From Mariannaea sp. PMI_226 (lineage: Eukaryota; Ascomycota; Sordariomycetes; Hypocreales; Nectriaceae): a stretch of DNA of 64,000 nt. A program made the translations under genes and the position numbers. The stretch's first letter is position 1; the number at the start of each line of letters is the position of its first letter. Under the pieces are notes generated by a model. The model worked only from the letters and a program-made list of their open reading frames with translations. It was not told the DNA's origin and ran no database searches. Where the stretch lies: assembly GCA_024336345.1 (NCBI GenBank), contig JANFOG010000001.1, positions 4,402,001-4,466,000 of the forward strand, read 5' to 3'. Below, piece after piece: positions 12,336 through 22,710 of the stretch.

Positions 12336-12899
12336 TTGGGCTTGGAGACTTTTGCTACGCAGACCAGGACTGGTGCTGTGGCTAGAACACCCAACATAGG
12401 TGCGACCATCTTTGGTTAACTATGGCTCGGAAAACTACCAGGTCTATTATCTCAATGTTCCTGGTCAATCAATTAGATCCTTGTATTAAATAGCCACATT
12501 ATTAGTAAAGAAGTATCGCATTGAACGAAACTCAATGGAGCTGGTGATGGAATCACGAAAGACGGGGACAATTGCTGCTGGGTATATTGTCTCTGTGGCG
12601 AGTGTTCCCATTGCGGTGGCTTCGCTGCTAAGTATAGAAGATACACAAAGTCCAAGCGTGCTCACGATTCACTGGCCGTTCCAGAGGAATCTTGGCTATT
12701 TGGTACATCTATGTTTATGCTAGCTCTATTGTTCTTGCAGTATATTCACAGCGGATTACCAAGACACAGCGACCAGTCGATGAAATGCTGCCTTCCTGCC
12801 ATGTTATTCACTCATCTCCGGACGGTTGATCAGTTTGAGGAAATATGCTCTGTACGGAACGATGGTGACTCCAAGGCTGAAGTGAATCCTACTGCTTAA

Positions 12900-14370
12900 C
12901 CTGAAGTCAATACCATGGAAGTGGCTTGCTAAATATCCTGCCGCTATTCCAATGTTTACTTTACGTAGGCAGCAGAGAAAAGACTCATGTGATAAAAAAC
13001 ATACATAAATTGATACATGATCTCAAAGTTCATCTTTCAATGGCACAAATAAATGGAACCACGGTCACGTCTGGAGAGTTCATCACTGATCGATGGTGTA
13101 TATCCCAGTGCTCAGTGCTGGCTATTCAAGGCATCAAGATATAAAGCAAGAGAGTCTACTTCCTACACTTAGCCAGAGCCCAAGTGAGCCTCTCGGTTCA
13201 AGGGTAAATCCATTGTCACCTAAATCGCGACATGATCAAAACCTGCACCACGAACGAGGCACTTTCTGGGCGAGATATATAGGAGGACAGTCTGGTGTGC
13301 CCGTGTAGCAATTGTATAATGAAGTCTAGGAAAGACGCCAATGAATACAATGCAATGTTTATATAAAACTGAGATGATGCTGATTACTTCTTCAGAGCAT
13401 TTACTCATACCCCTCCCAATACTCTCCGTTCAAGCAACAGAGAAATATCTTAGAGACGTGTACACTCTAGATCTGGGACAGCTCCCGGCAATTAGGTTTT
13501 GCTAGATTGGAAATGAAGACAAGGGTGACTTTAATCTCCTATTGTTACTTCGCTAATAACGAACTTCTCAGTTCACATCTTAGAGTGATATCATTCTGAA
13601 TGAATGGGACAACGCAGTAATGTTGTATATAGTTAACATAGGTAGTGCTTTTTCTAACCTAACCTTCTTACTTACAGGGTAGACATCTGAGTTGTCTTTG
13701 GGTTCCGACTAATGGTGGGCCATGCATGTCGGATTGCAGAAAGGGAGTTACATAGGGCTCAGCGTAGCTGATAAAGAAATGGTTAACGTTGAACAACTCT
13801 GCAATTCGTCGAAGTGGCAAATCGCTATCAGTATATAAGGCGTATGTCTAGTGATGGAGGCCAATTATATTGACCGGCGATCAGAGCATGATATTGCGAT
13901 GTATATCCTTGCGTAGTATTGTGGTTTCCATTCGGCTGCAAAAGTCTGACGAAGATGTGTTAGAAGTGACCGCAGCAATCTAAATCACCAGTATAGATTT
14001 AGTTTATATCGCACTCAGAAATATGGATAAGAATGAAAGAATTGCTTACGACATTGAGAGCAGTCAAATAATTAAGAAGAGTTAGGACACCTCACTAGCC
14101 TCAGTCCTAATTGTGATATCCAATACTCTCTTACTACAATAGTACGCTTCTTCAAAAGTTAGGTCACCAACATTCGCCCTGATGTACCACCAAAGGATTA
14201 TCACACCGATGACGTATTATTAATAAAAAGAAAATAGGAGATTCTATATCCTAAGAAAAATTACAAGTCCAAAGTGAGATAGAATGATATAACTACTTTA
14301 TCAATAGACTAAGAAGATGAAGGGTGCCAACCATAATATGGCAAATTTACATGCATCTAAATGTGAGATA
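12900..14370. other. AT-rich island, no gene seen
   Basis: Base composition shifts visibly toward A and T compared with the gene-dense right end. Stops are dense in all frames and TA dinucleotides are frequent. This is the look of repeat-induced point mutation in ascomycetes, but no parent element is recognised. It borders the coding-like relics at 14.4-16.5 kb. Confidence 0.4.
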
Positions 14371-14376
14371 AACTCC

Positions 14377-14889
14377 TTATAGAAAGGCACCGAAGGGGAT
14401 ACTGGGGGAGGTACTAGGAGAGAAACTAGAAAGTAATAGAGCAGATACTTGAGCCAGAATGCTAGAAGAATTGCTAGGAGAATAAGAGACGCATCTCCAA
14501 TAATAATAAAGATATTGGCTAAGGCTGCTAATATCAAGCTTTATAGCCCATGCTAGATCGTGTACATATGCCCTCCAGAGTCTGAAATGATAATCTTTAT
14601 GTTCTTCTTCTGTCTCGCCGAGCGGGGGATGGTCACTCTGTTCCCCGATCCCAGAACCCAAACCCTTTACCTTGGCTATTGAGGCAATCGACGCTGCTAT
14701 TGATTCTTCCTCTAGCATTGCCTCCACCCCCCTAGCTAGCACTGCTTTTCCTACGTAGATATAATTGCACAAGACCCTCAGTTGTGAAGTTGGAATTCCA
14801 GTACTGGAGAAAAGGTACGGAAACATCCACCAGTCCGAGGGGATCAAATGCAGAGTAAACCGTTTAGGCAACGGTTGCCGTGCCTTCAT
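14377..14889 (-). pseudogene. Coding-like relic, unidentified (170 codons open)
   Basis: An open minus frame of 170 codons. Its first two thirds look protein-like (SDWWMFPYL, LRVLCNYIYVGKAV, HFRLWRAYVHDLAWAI), while its end becomes Ser/Leu-rich and simple. No domain was recognised. It sits beside another minus fragment (14947-15231) and may belong to the same broken or multi-exon gene. The AT-rich flank and lack of a clear start favour a decayed gene. Confidence 0.3.
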
Positions 14890-14946
14890 CGCTATTAGAG
14901 AACCTAAAACTCCTCAGCTGGAATTATGTTAGCGAGGGAAAATTAG

Positions 14947-15231
14947 TCAATTAGTCACTCCTCGCGCATGACTTGCTAGGACGTCCTCATGCCAAGATTC
15001 CAGATCCAACAGCTTAGCACAAAGAACCACTTCATAATCTCTCGGTCTCTGTAACAAGGCATACCAAATCATCAAGACGTTCGGTAGAGGGGCTGCGTGG
15101 CTCAGGTCTCTTCGGCGTGCATTCTCCAAGCCCATATCGATGTTGAGCATCCACGCTAGGCGGGGAGATACCGAAGAGCCTGCGACAGCAATGATGCTAG
15201 TCCCAGAGGTGACAGCAGATGGCTCGGCCAA
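14947..15231 (-). pseudogene. Coding-like minus fragment, unidentified
   Basis: A 94-codon open frame without an ATG start. It contains plausible protein text such as RLAWMLNIDMGLENARR and LPNVLMIWYALLQRPRDYE. It ends at a TGA followed within 60 nt by CTAAC and TTCCAG-like signals, so it might be an exon joined to 14377-14889, but the frames do not join cleanly. No family was recognised. Confidence 0.28.
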
Positions 15232-15364
15232 TACTGACCTCAGATTTCACATAGCAAGAGACGGACAGTTTGCATTCGCTACCCAGGCTTTCTGCTTCTC
15301 CTGGCATGGCATGTGCCTGTGCGACAAGGTAGCTGGTCTGCACCTCGACCCTTTTATCTAGTAA

Positions 15365-16085
15365 CGCAAGACGTTTATGAAGTTGTTTACGTCCTTCTGT
15401 AGCATCACGCCACTAGGAGATGAAGCGACTGAGGAATATGGAAGCTTTGTGCTCGACCTATATAACGAGGTTGTCTGGCGGACCCTATACGCTTATTGCG
15501 GTGGAGTTTCACCGGTCCTCAATAACACCGATAACGTCTTTGCATGACATATACCTAGCCTATACTCCGACTCATCCGGCGCAAGAACGTCAAAGCTGTA
15601 CAAGCACGTCTTCAGTGAGGGAGTTTTGATCTTGAGTCGAACGAGCCGCGGCTTCTCGCTATAGCGGTGAAGCTCCACAGCTGGGCTTTGAAGACGAGGT
15701 GCAGGACGAGAGTATCCATAGATCCTTCTACTGTTCCGATGTTGCACTGGACCTGGCAGCCAAGCAGTCCAATACATGTGCACTTCCACTACTTTCGCCC
15801 GCTTCAAGGAGAAGGATACCTCCCCCAAAACGAGCTGCCAGTGAGTTCAGCGCTTCTGGAGGAACTCATTCAGCTAGCAGCAGTTATTTCACGCCAGACA
15901 GGGAAGAAAACAAGACGCCTTTGATCGACGTAATGAAATTCTTTACAGAAGATCACGAGGTTAAGCAAGTGTTGGGGCAGGCTCATCCATGTTTGAGTTG
16001 GTGTATCACGAGCCTCGCATTTGAGAGCGTCAAATACGGATTGGTCGGATCGCTTTTTGACCCTCAATCCTCCAGTCTACCATAG
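15365..16085 (+). pseudogene. Coding-like relic on plus strand, frame broken once
   Basis: Two consecutive coding-like segments lie in different frames. The first is open from 15365 (ATG at 15377), reads TEEYGSFVLDLYNEVVWRTLY, meets a TGA at 15545-15547, and continues to 15661. The second is open from 15636 to TAG at 16083-16085 (149 codons) with acidic, varied sequence (FEDEVQDESIHRSFY, then PLIDVMKFFTEDHEV). No domain was recognised. A frameshift plus a nonsense change, or an intron I cannot place, would link them. It may be a decayed gene of unknown type. Confidence 0.33.
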
Positions 16086-16148
16086 GTATCCTCAGACGTA
16101 AATGATGAACACATATTATTTCGGTACCCAAGGTCGGCAATATTGGAT

Positions 16149-16511
16149 TTACTTATTTATTACTTGAAGAGCAGAACGACCGGGGGGGAGGGGGCGTTTT
16201 CTGGCGATTATCCCAAACATGGCAAATACTTCCATGTCCGTAGGCGAATCTGTGATGTCACCTCCCTGTGTCTCAGATTCAAGGGAAGACCTTGCGAACT
16301 TCTTGGCAATAGGCATCTCGCTACAGATCGATACGCATATTACATTGATGCAGGAAAGCATTGCCATGGGCTCGGAACGGAACTCGCTTTGAATCACACA
16401 GTTGACTGAGAAATGTTCCTTCAAAGCCATGAACTTGGCTGGTATTTGTAGCATTGGTGCATAGTTGCGAAATTCTTGGAGCTGAGCCTCGTCCCTCAAC
16501 CTGCGATACAC
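16149..16511 (-). pseudogene. Coding-like minus segment, possible exon or relic
   Basis: A 120-codon open frame with balanced amino-acid use (RLRDEAQLQEFRNYAPML, FMALKEHFSVN, KKFARSSLESE). It has no ATG at its beginning. A CGCAG acceptor-like site precedes the first coding-like residues, suggesting an internal or terminal exon. No family was recognised, and no matching upstream exon was found. Confidence 0.28.
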
Positions 16512-19500
16512 ACATAATTATACCTACCCTGTTGATACATGCCGATCTTCAATTTGATGGGACCTTGTCTGTCGCACGACCGGAACAAGCGATGGCACCA
16601 CAGCAGGTGAGGATTGACAGAGGGCACGCAAGAAGCCAAGGTAGTGCCATTCAGCCGTCCCTGTGCGAAGTCCATCTTGAGCCCGGGGACACCTGCCTCT
16701 CTACATCCTTACATGCGCTGCCCATGTATGGACAGGGCTTTGCAAGCCTGTCTCGCCATTCTTTGGGAAGAGTAGCCGTAAAGACTCGTGTTGTAAGAGG
16801 TACTGGAGTTAGTATGTTCATTAGAAAAATAAATCGATCGAGTCCTTATGGGCCTCAAAATCGGTCTGAAATGGGAGAAGCACGGTCAAAGGGCGTGGGT
16901 ACTGACACGCCGTTGCAACAGCATCGTCTCACGCTGCCACATGTATCTGTACGGACCGCACCGTAGCCTCGGAACACTTGAGTATGTTTTTGTCATGTAC
17001 TGTGTGGTCAATGCCTCTGCCAACGTTGTTGCAGGGCTGGCTGGTGGTTCCCGCAGCTCATACCCAGAACAGCGATGCTGACTGTCGATCCCGAAGACCA
17101 GGAATGCAGACAAGGTTAATGGGCCTGGCGTACCCTAAGTCTCTCTCCACAGCGACACGTCCCGTTCCCGTCATCCCCAACGTTCATTTCAACCTCCTCG
17201 CATAATCACGAGGCCATGCTGTTGCAATCCACCGCTGGTGGCGAGGCACCAGGTGCGGTCACACGTCACCCAGCACCGCAGTCATCTTGTTCGAACAACC
17301 AACTGGCATTCAGTTCCTCGCAGGTTGTGATGACGATAGTTTCTGTAATGGTGTATTTTGCCTAATGAAGCTGATGCCAAAGGATGCAGCTCAGACGCAG
17401 TGCGGAAGTGGCCATCCTCAATCCCCCCAGAGGACCCATATCTCTCAGGTGTGGCGTTGACATTCAACGGCCTTGCATATCCTCATGGAGGGTATTTCAC
17501 TGACCCCTTCAGGTTGAATTGAGCGAAGGAGCTGGTTAGTTTAGGGCAAAGGAAAAAAAAAAAGAAACCGCCAATCACGGATACTGGCGTAATGTTTCCG
17601 TCAAGCTACCGCTATAACAAAATATTGACATGGGGGTTGTCACCGTAGGCGTCGAATGAGGGGTGGACATAAATCAGAGTCAGCGCCTTCGTCGGCCCCC
17701 CCAACCACGCTGAGGATGTAGTAAGAGATGAAATGACCAGTCAAAGAGTCTCTGGTGGCACATTGATAACTTCTGTTAACCTTGGTCCAGGTACGCCACA
17801 GTGACACAAAGTGCCACTTGAAGCCAAGCACTCCTTTAATAAGTTAGACACACATTCAAGCAAACCTGGTCATATCTCCCCCCCCTCCTCTGAATATCAC
17901 CTCGAACCAAGTCCAGACCTTGGGCATTGAATTAGGTAGAAACTTCACTGATTTCTTTTCCTACACCATCCCGTTATTGAGACAGCAGTCGTTTCTAGTT
18001 GGGGTGAGGGGGCCGAAGGCTGAGACCTAACGTCTCCATCGTTGTGCTTTCTATCCACGAAAACGTTGACTGAAACGTGGCACGCAGCTTGTACATGCTT
18101 GGAGAAATCTTGTGGAGCTGTACTCTTACCACCTAGCAGATCCTGAACCTTCAGAAGATGCATTACACATCCCGTCACTGATGCACACTTGGCCTTGGGC
18201 CTAAAATCTTGGAGAGCGCCGTCGAAGTCGAACTGAGAGGCAAAGGCTTATCTTGCAAGGTCTAAAAACAATTGATGCGGAGACGTTAACGAGACGCTGA
18301 CGAGTCCAGGAGTTGTCGAGACCCAGCAATTTTCCAAATTCTTCGGTTCTACCCGTTGGATAAAGGCTAATTAGGCTATTGGGAGGGCGAAATGCGTTGA
18401 TCAGAGACGAAACCGTTGACATGGGCACGGTATGTCAGATCAGAGGCAATCGATCATGGGGGACAAGGCTCAAGCCCCCTACCTCATTTGTACCCTTTCC
18501 GATCCATCATTGTATTCTCAATGCCCTTGGTAAACATCAGAATAGTACAGAGTATTACCGCAAGGAATACAGATTAAGAGACTTTATATGAAGTCTCTCA
18601 CTGACAGGGGTTACCTGAAGCTTTGACAAGCAAATCGGGTTTGTACACACTAAATAAATATATTATTGAGGTCCTTACTAGAAAAGGAGTTGCGGTCTTT
18701 CATTTTTTCTTTTCTTTTTTTTCGGTCAATGTTTGAGAGAGTCTGACGCCATACTGGCCTGTCGCCATGTATTAGCGGCCCTAGCCGCTAGCAAAGAGGC
18801 CACATTAGACGGCCAAACGAGGTTGGCGACTCGCAAGGGCAGAATATTGCCAGGGTACGGGGTTTAAGAACAGGGTTATATCAATAAGTGGTTGCTATAC
18901 GCCCGCCTGTGAGGTATACCACGGCATGCATGCTGTTGGGGTGGCGTAGTAGCAACGTCAAGGACCGCGGTCGCCGATTCGGCCCATTACGGAATACTTT
19001 TTTTCTTTCTTTGGTGACAAAGAAAAACCCCAACCGATGTGTGATGATAAGTATGGTTTCTTGCTTGGGCGCCTAAATATAGCGCAAAAGGCGGGAGCAT
19101 CAAAGGACTGGCGCTCAGTGAGAACATCCATATACTGTATCCGTACCTCGTACAATGTTGTGTAATCTGAAAGGCCATTTATCAGTCAGGGATATGGGGA
19201 AAGGCCTGTCAAGCTTCGGCTTCGTGGTGTTGAGAAATTTGTGGTGCATGCCCCCTGGATGTCAACTTGGCAGGCAAGTGAGCGGACATGTTTTGCCGCA
19301 ACAGGGATTTTTGACGGTCAGGGCAGGGGATCCGAGGCCAGTGTAGTCCGTACTAAAGACGAATAGGAAGTAGAAATACCACGATGGGAAAGTCTATACA
19401 CACAGATCCCGAGGAAAGGGTGTTCGTGCATTTCCCAAGGAGAGGGAAAGGTCGATCGAGAAACAGCCCCTGTCCTGGATGAGAGTTTCCAGAAAGAGTA

Positions 19501-20695
19501 ATCTCAGCGTGCGTAGAATTCTAAGGACGTTGATGGACGAAGTGATACCTTCCACCGAGGAAGGAAAGGATTAGCTAGGGTGAACTGCTGAGAGATGAAT
19601 CTCTGGGTTGTGATATTGGTGCTCGGCCGGGGCTCGCTACTGGCGATGTCTAGGCTCGGCTTTCAAGTTGACCAAATTTACAAGCTGGGTTGCCATGACA
19701 GATGGTCTCAGGGGGGTTTAGTATGCATCATCCTCAACAACCTCGTCGTAAAACTTGGAGTAGGGACGAATCCGAGGCCCTAGGCCAACTCCTTTTGAAA
19801 AACCCGGAAAAATGCTTTACCGAAACAGCCTCGGTCTGCTGGGTTGAGTGTGTGATGATGAGGATGATTATGATGATACTATGTGAAGGAGAGACCTCAA
19901 CGTGGCTATATCCCAGTCAGCACCTCCACGAGTTTCTAGGACAGGGCTCTTGAGCTCACCAAACTTATTTTTGTGTAAGCAAGAGATTACAGTAGGATCA
20001 GGCCACCAACTTTACAGTGGAACCGTTGATGATGAGGGGCTGGCCCCCGAAAATCGAGGCAAATCCACATCTCGCGTGGGCTGACTAGGGTCATCCCTGA
20101 GCGATCGCCGCGACTTTCTGGAGATCACAGGCAAGAAGCTCTCGGGGGAGGGCCGCTAACGGGCTAAATGTCGCGGCTCCAAGCCATGACTTGGCCTCGA
20201 TCCTTGGATGCTCTTCTTTTTATCCTCCTCTGGAGCAGTTTCGTTCGTCGATCCGAAGGTGAGCAGCGCGGATACTGAAATATAAGCTACCTAGTTGACA
20301 AACTGTTTGCGGAGAGTCGGATTCGTCAGCGCAGCGTGTTCCTGCGTCTTGACCCGTTCAGCACACCTGCAGGTTTTTTCTTTTTAAGTTACCAAACTGA
20401 AGGGATCTGCTGCTCGAATTGACGGGGAAGCCCTTGGTTGTGCCAGCTGAGGCTCCTTGCTCACTCGGGTTCCTGGACACGGAGGGAGGTCGATGATGAC
20501 CTTGACCTCCATTATTTTGGTTTGGTCTTTTCCTGTTTTGGACTATGGGGCGATGTGCACTGGTGATCCGTGAGGAAACAGGCTGCTTGAGCATAAAAAT
20601 GGGATAGATCCGCGTCAGAGAATTGATGACGAGGCTTCAAGGAAAAAGGAGTTGGAAACGTGAACATACTCAATCGCCATTTACCAAGGTTCCTT

Positions 20696-20880
20696 CCTAC
20701 CTGAGGTATCCAGCTTGTCTTTTGAGCCTTCAGGAGTCAAACGGGCAAGTACTGCCTCAATCTAGAGAGTACCTGGGTAGGTAGATTCCAGAATTTCATG
20801 ACTTCGCGTATCTAGGTACCCATGTACCTAACGCCCCTGAGGTACCATAGGTCTATACCTGCAAGGAACTATTGAAACAT
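20696..20880. repeat. Cluster of TACCT/AGGTA words
   Basis: Many direct and inverted copies of AGGTA, TACCT and GGTACC occur within 185 bp, including CTAGGTACCCATGTACCT. Such words recur in intergenic DNA of many Sordariomycetes. No function is assigned. Confidence 0.45.
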
Positions 20881-21373
20881 CGGTTGCGCAGGACGCGAAG
20901 ATAGCTTCCACCATTCATTCATTCATTGTCGGCGCTTTTTTCTAGGGCCTTGACTTTCCTGGTAAATGCTCATAAGTTTTTCTTAATATTCAATTGAGGT
21001 AACTGGATTTATGTAGAAGCACCATCGTGTCTTATTTGCGCGCGCTCGCTACCCACCAGTTCTTTTTCACATACGCAATAGCTTAGATAAGGTCCTTATC
21101 CAAGAAAAGTAGGTACTCCCTCACTGCCTTGCGTTCGCCCTCAAACCTAACGTTATTCTTCCGTTACCTGCTATTACAATAAAGGTCCGTGATGGGAGGC
21201 CCACCTTTGTCGGATCGAAACCCCAGGTCAAATTCGCCTTGTCCAGCACGTACCGAGAGCATATGGACTATTGTTCGGTGAAATAAGTCATTAGCAACAT
21301 GGCGGTAACTTATTATGGTATACTTACCTACCTGTTAGGTAGATAGTCTGGTTGGTGAAGATCGGAGCGTGCA

Positions 21374-21401
21374 AACTGAGTTGTGCGAACTGAGTTGTGC
21401 G
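21374..21401. repeat. Perfect 14-bp tandem duplication
   Basis: The unit AACTGAGTTGTGCG occurs twice head to tail without mismatch. This is a recent slippage-type duplication in non-coding DNA. Confidence 0.85.
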
Positions 21402-22471
21402 CCATGGGCCTGTCCAGGGTCCTCCCGCCATAACCGTTATACCCTCGCCCGATGTCACGACGCCGCTTTCACTGAACAGGCAGGTCGCAGAGCTGCCAAG
21501 CCACAACATCATTCTCTCCCTCTCATACTTACAGATTAATTAGTTAATAGAAGGCTCTCAATTGCGTACACACCTGTCATCCATGCACAATTTGAATGGA
21601 TCGTCCTCAATGCTTAATTTCAACATCAATCACCACAGTATTTTGCTCACCGTCCATCTCACGCCATAAATTGACGCTATCACCGGGCGACTCTAAACAC
21701 CTCATGCGGGACGGACTGCAAGTTGCGTGCTATGGTATGCTCCATCGCACTCAGCACAATTTTGGGCTTTGTCTTGTATTCCTCGGCTTTGTGTTAGTAG
21801 GAACAAGTCATCCGCTTGCCTCCACCAAGTCCACTGGGATCTCCGCTTCGGTCCCCTGACTCAATTGTCACGGCACAAGTTGGCATCTTGGCACCCACCG
21901 AACTCTGCGGGAGGCTTGTCATCCCTGTCTGCCACTCCTGTACTGATCGACGGATTTTCCTCACACCCTTCGACCTTCTTTCGCATCATCTGTTTCTGGA
22001 AGTCGCCCCGGCACTACCGCTCGGAAAAAGTTTTGGCCAATCATAACCCCCAATTTCAATTTCTTCACCCTCTGTCCTTTTGTGGACATCCGAGTCGCTC
22101 TAGACAAAGTACCTCAGGTAAGGAAGGCAGTTAACGTTACTTCGCCGAATCGACCTGCTCACCACATGATGGATTCCTAAACTTGGTGGTGATCAAATGC
22201 CGATGGTATACCTTCTCATTCAATACTTGGTTATGTTGCCACTAGGCCTGTAACTCTTGTCCTTAGCGTCACAAAGCCCCTTCGTTAGCTCGATGTTCCA
22301 AGAATACATACTTATTGATGTCTTGCATCCGTATCGGTTGTTTTGGACTAAGACAATACTACTGCTACTTCGTGTGTTGTAGCTACTAGTAACCAGTTCA
22401 TCTCTTTACTATTATTTGCGTGTTGTTGAGAATTCAATACGGCCGTACTGGATCTGCTATGCGTGGTAGCC

Positions 22472-22710
22472 TCTCCTGACGTTCTCAGGAGAACCCCCTC
22501 TGGGGCTCCTTAAAAAAAATATTTATGAAATAGAGAATCCCGACTCTTTAGAGTTTCTTTGTCTCTTTTGGTAGGCAGCTCACTGCGCTTACAGTTCCTC
22601 TATAGTGTCTCCGGGATGAACCCTCTCCGTGATTCATGCTGACGGCCCGTTTTTCCTTTCGGGCTGCAAGCGTTTAATTGCCTCTCCTCATTCACATGAG
22701 GAAGAGAATT
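22472..22710 (+). other. Cluster of five hairpin-forming repeats
   Basis: Successive inverted repeats can be read directly: 22472-22492 (8-bp stem TCTCCTGA, 5-nt loop); 22495-22505 (CCCC/GGGG, 3-nt loop); 22543-22554 (ACTCT/AGAGT); 22645-22664 (GCCCG/CGGGC, 10-nt loop); and 22682-22706 (CCTCAT/ATGAGG, 4-nt loop, extended by CTCT/AGAG). Between the second and third is an A-rich run. No coding frame covers the cluster. It could be a structured RNA, a decayed small element, or coincidence. Confidence 0.4.

Larger units (their letters stand above)
16512..22471. other. Gene-poor intergenic stretch
   Basis: No reading frame with a recognised domain. Contents are a run of TACCT/AGGTA words (20696-20880), a 14-bp tandem duplication (21374-21401) and a small AGGTAG palindrome at 21328-21342. 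Remaining open frames are short and mutually overlapping. Confidence 0.5.
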
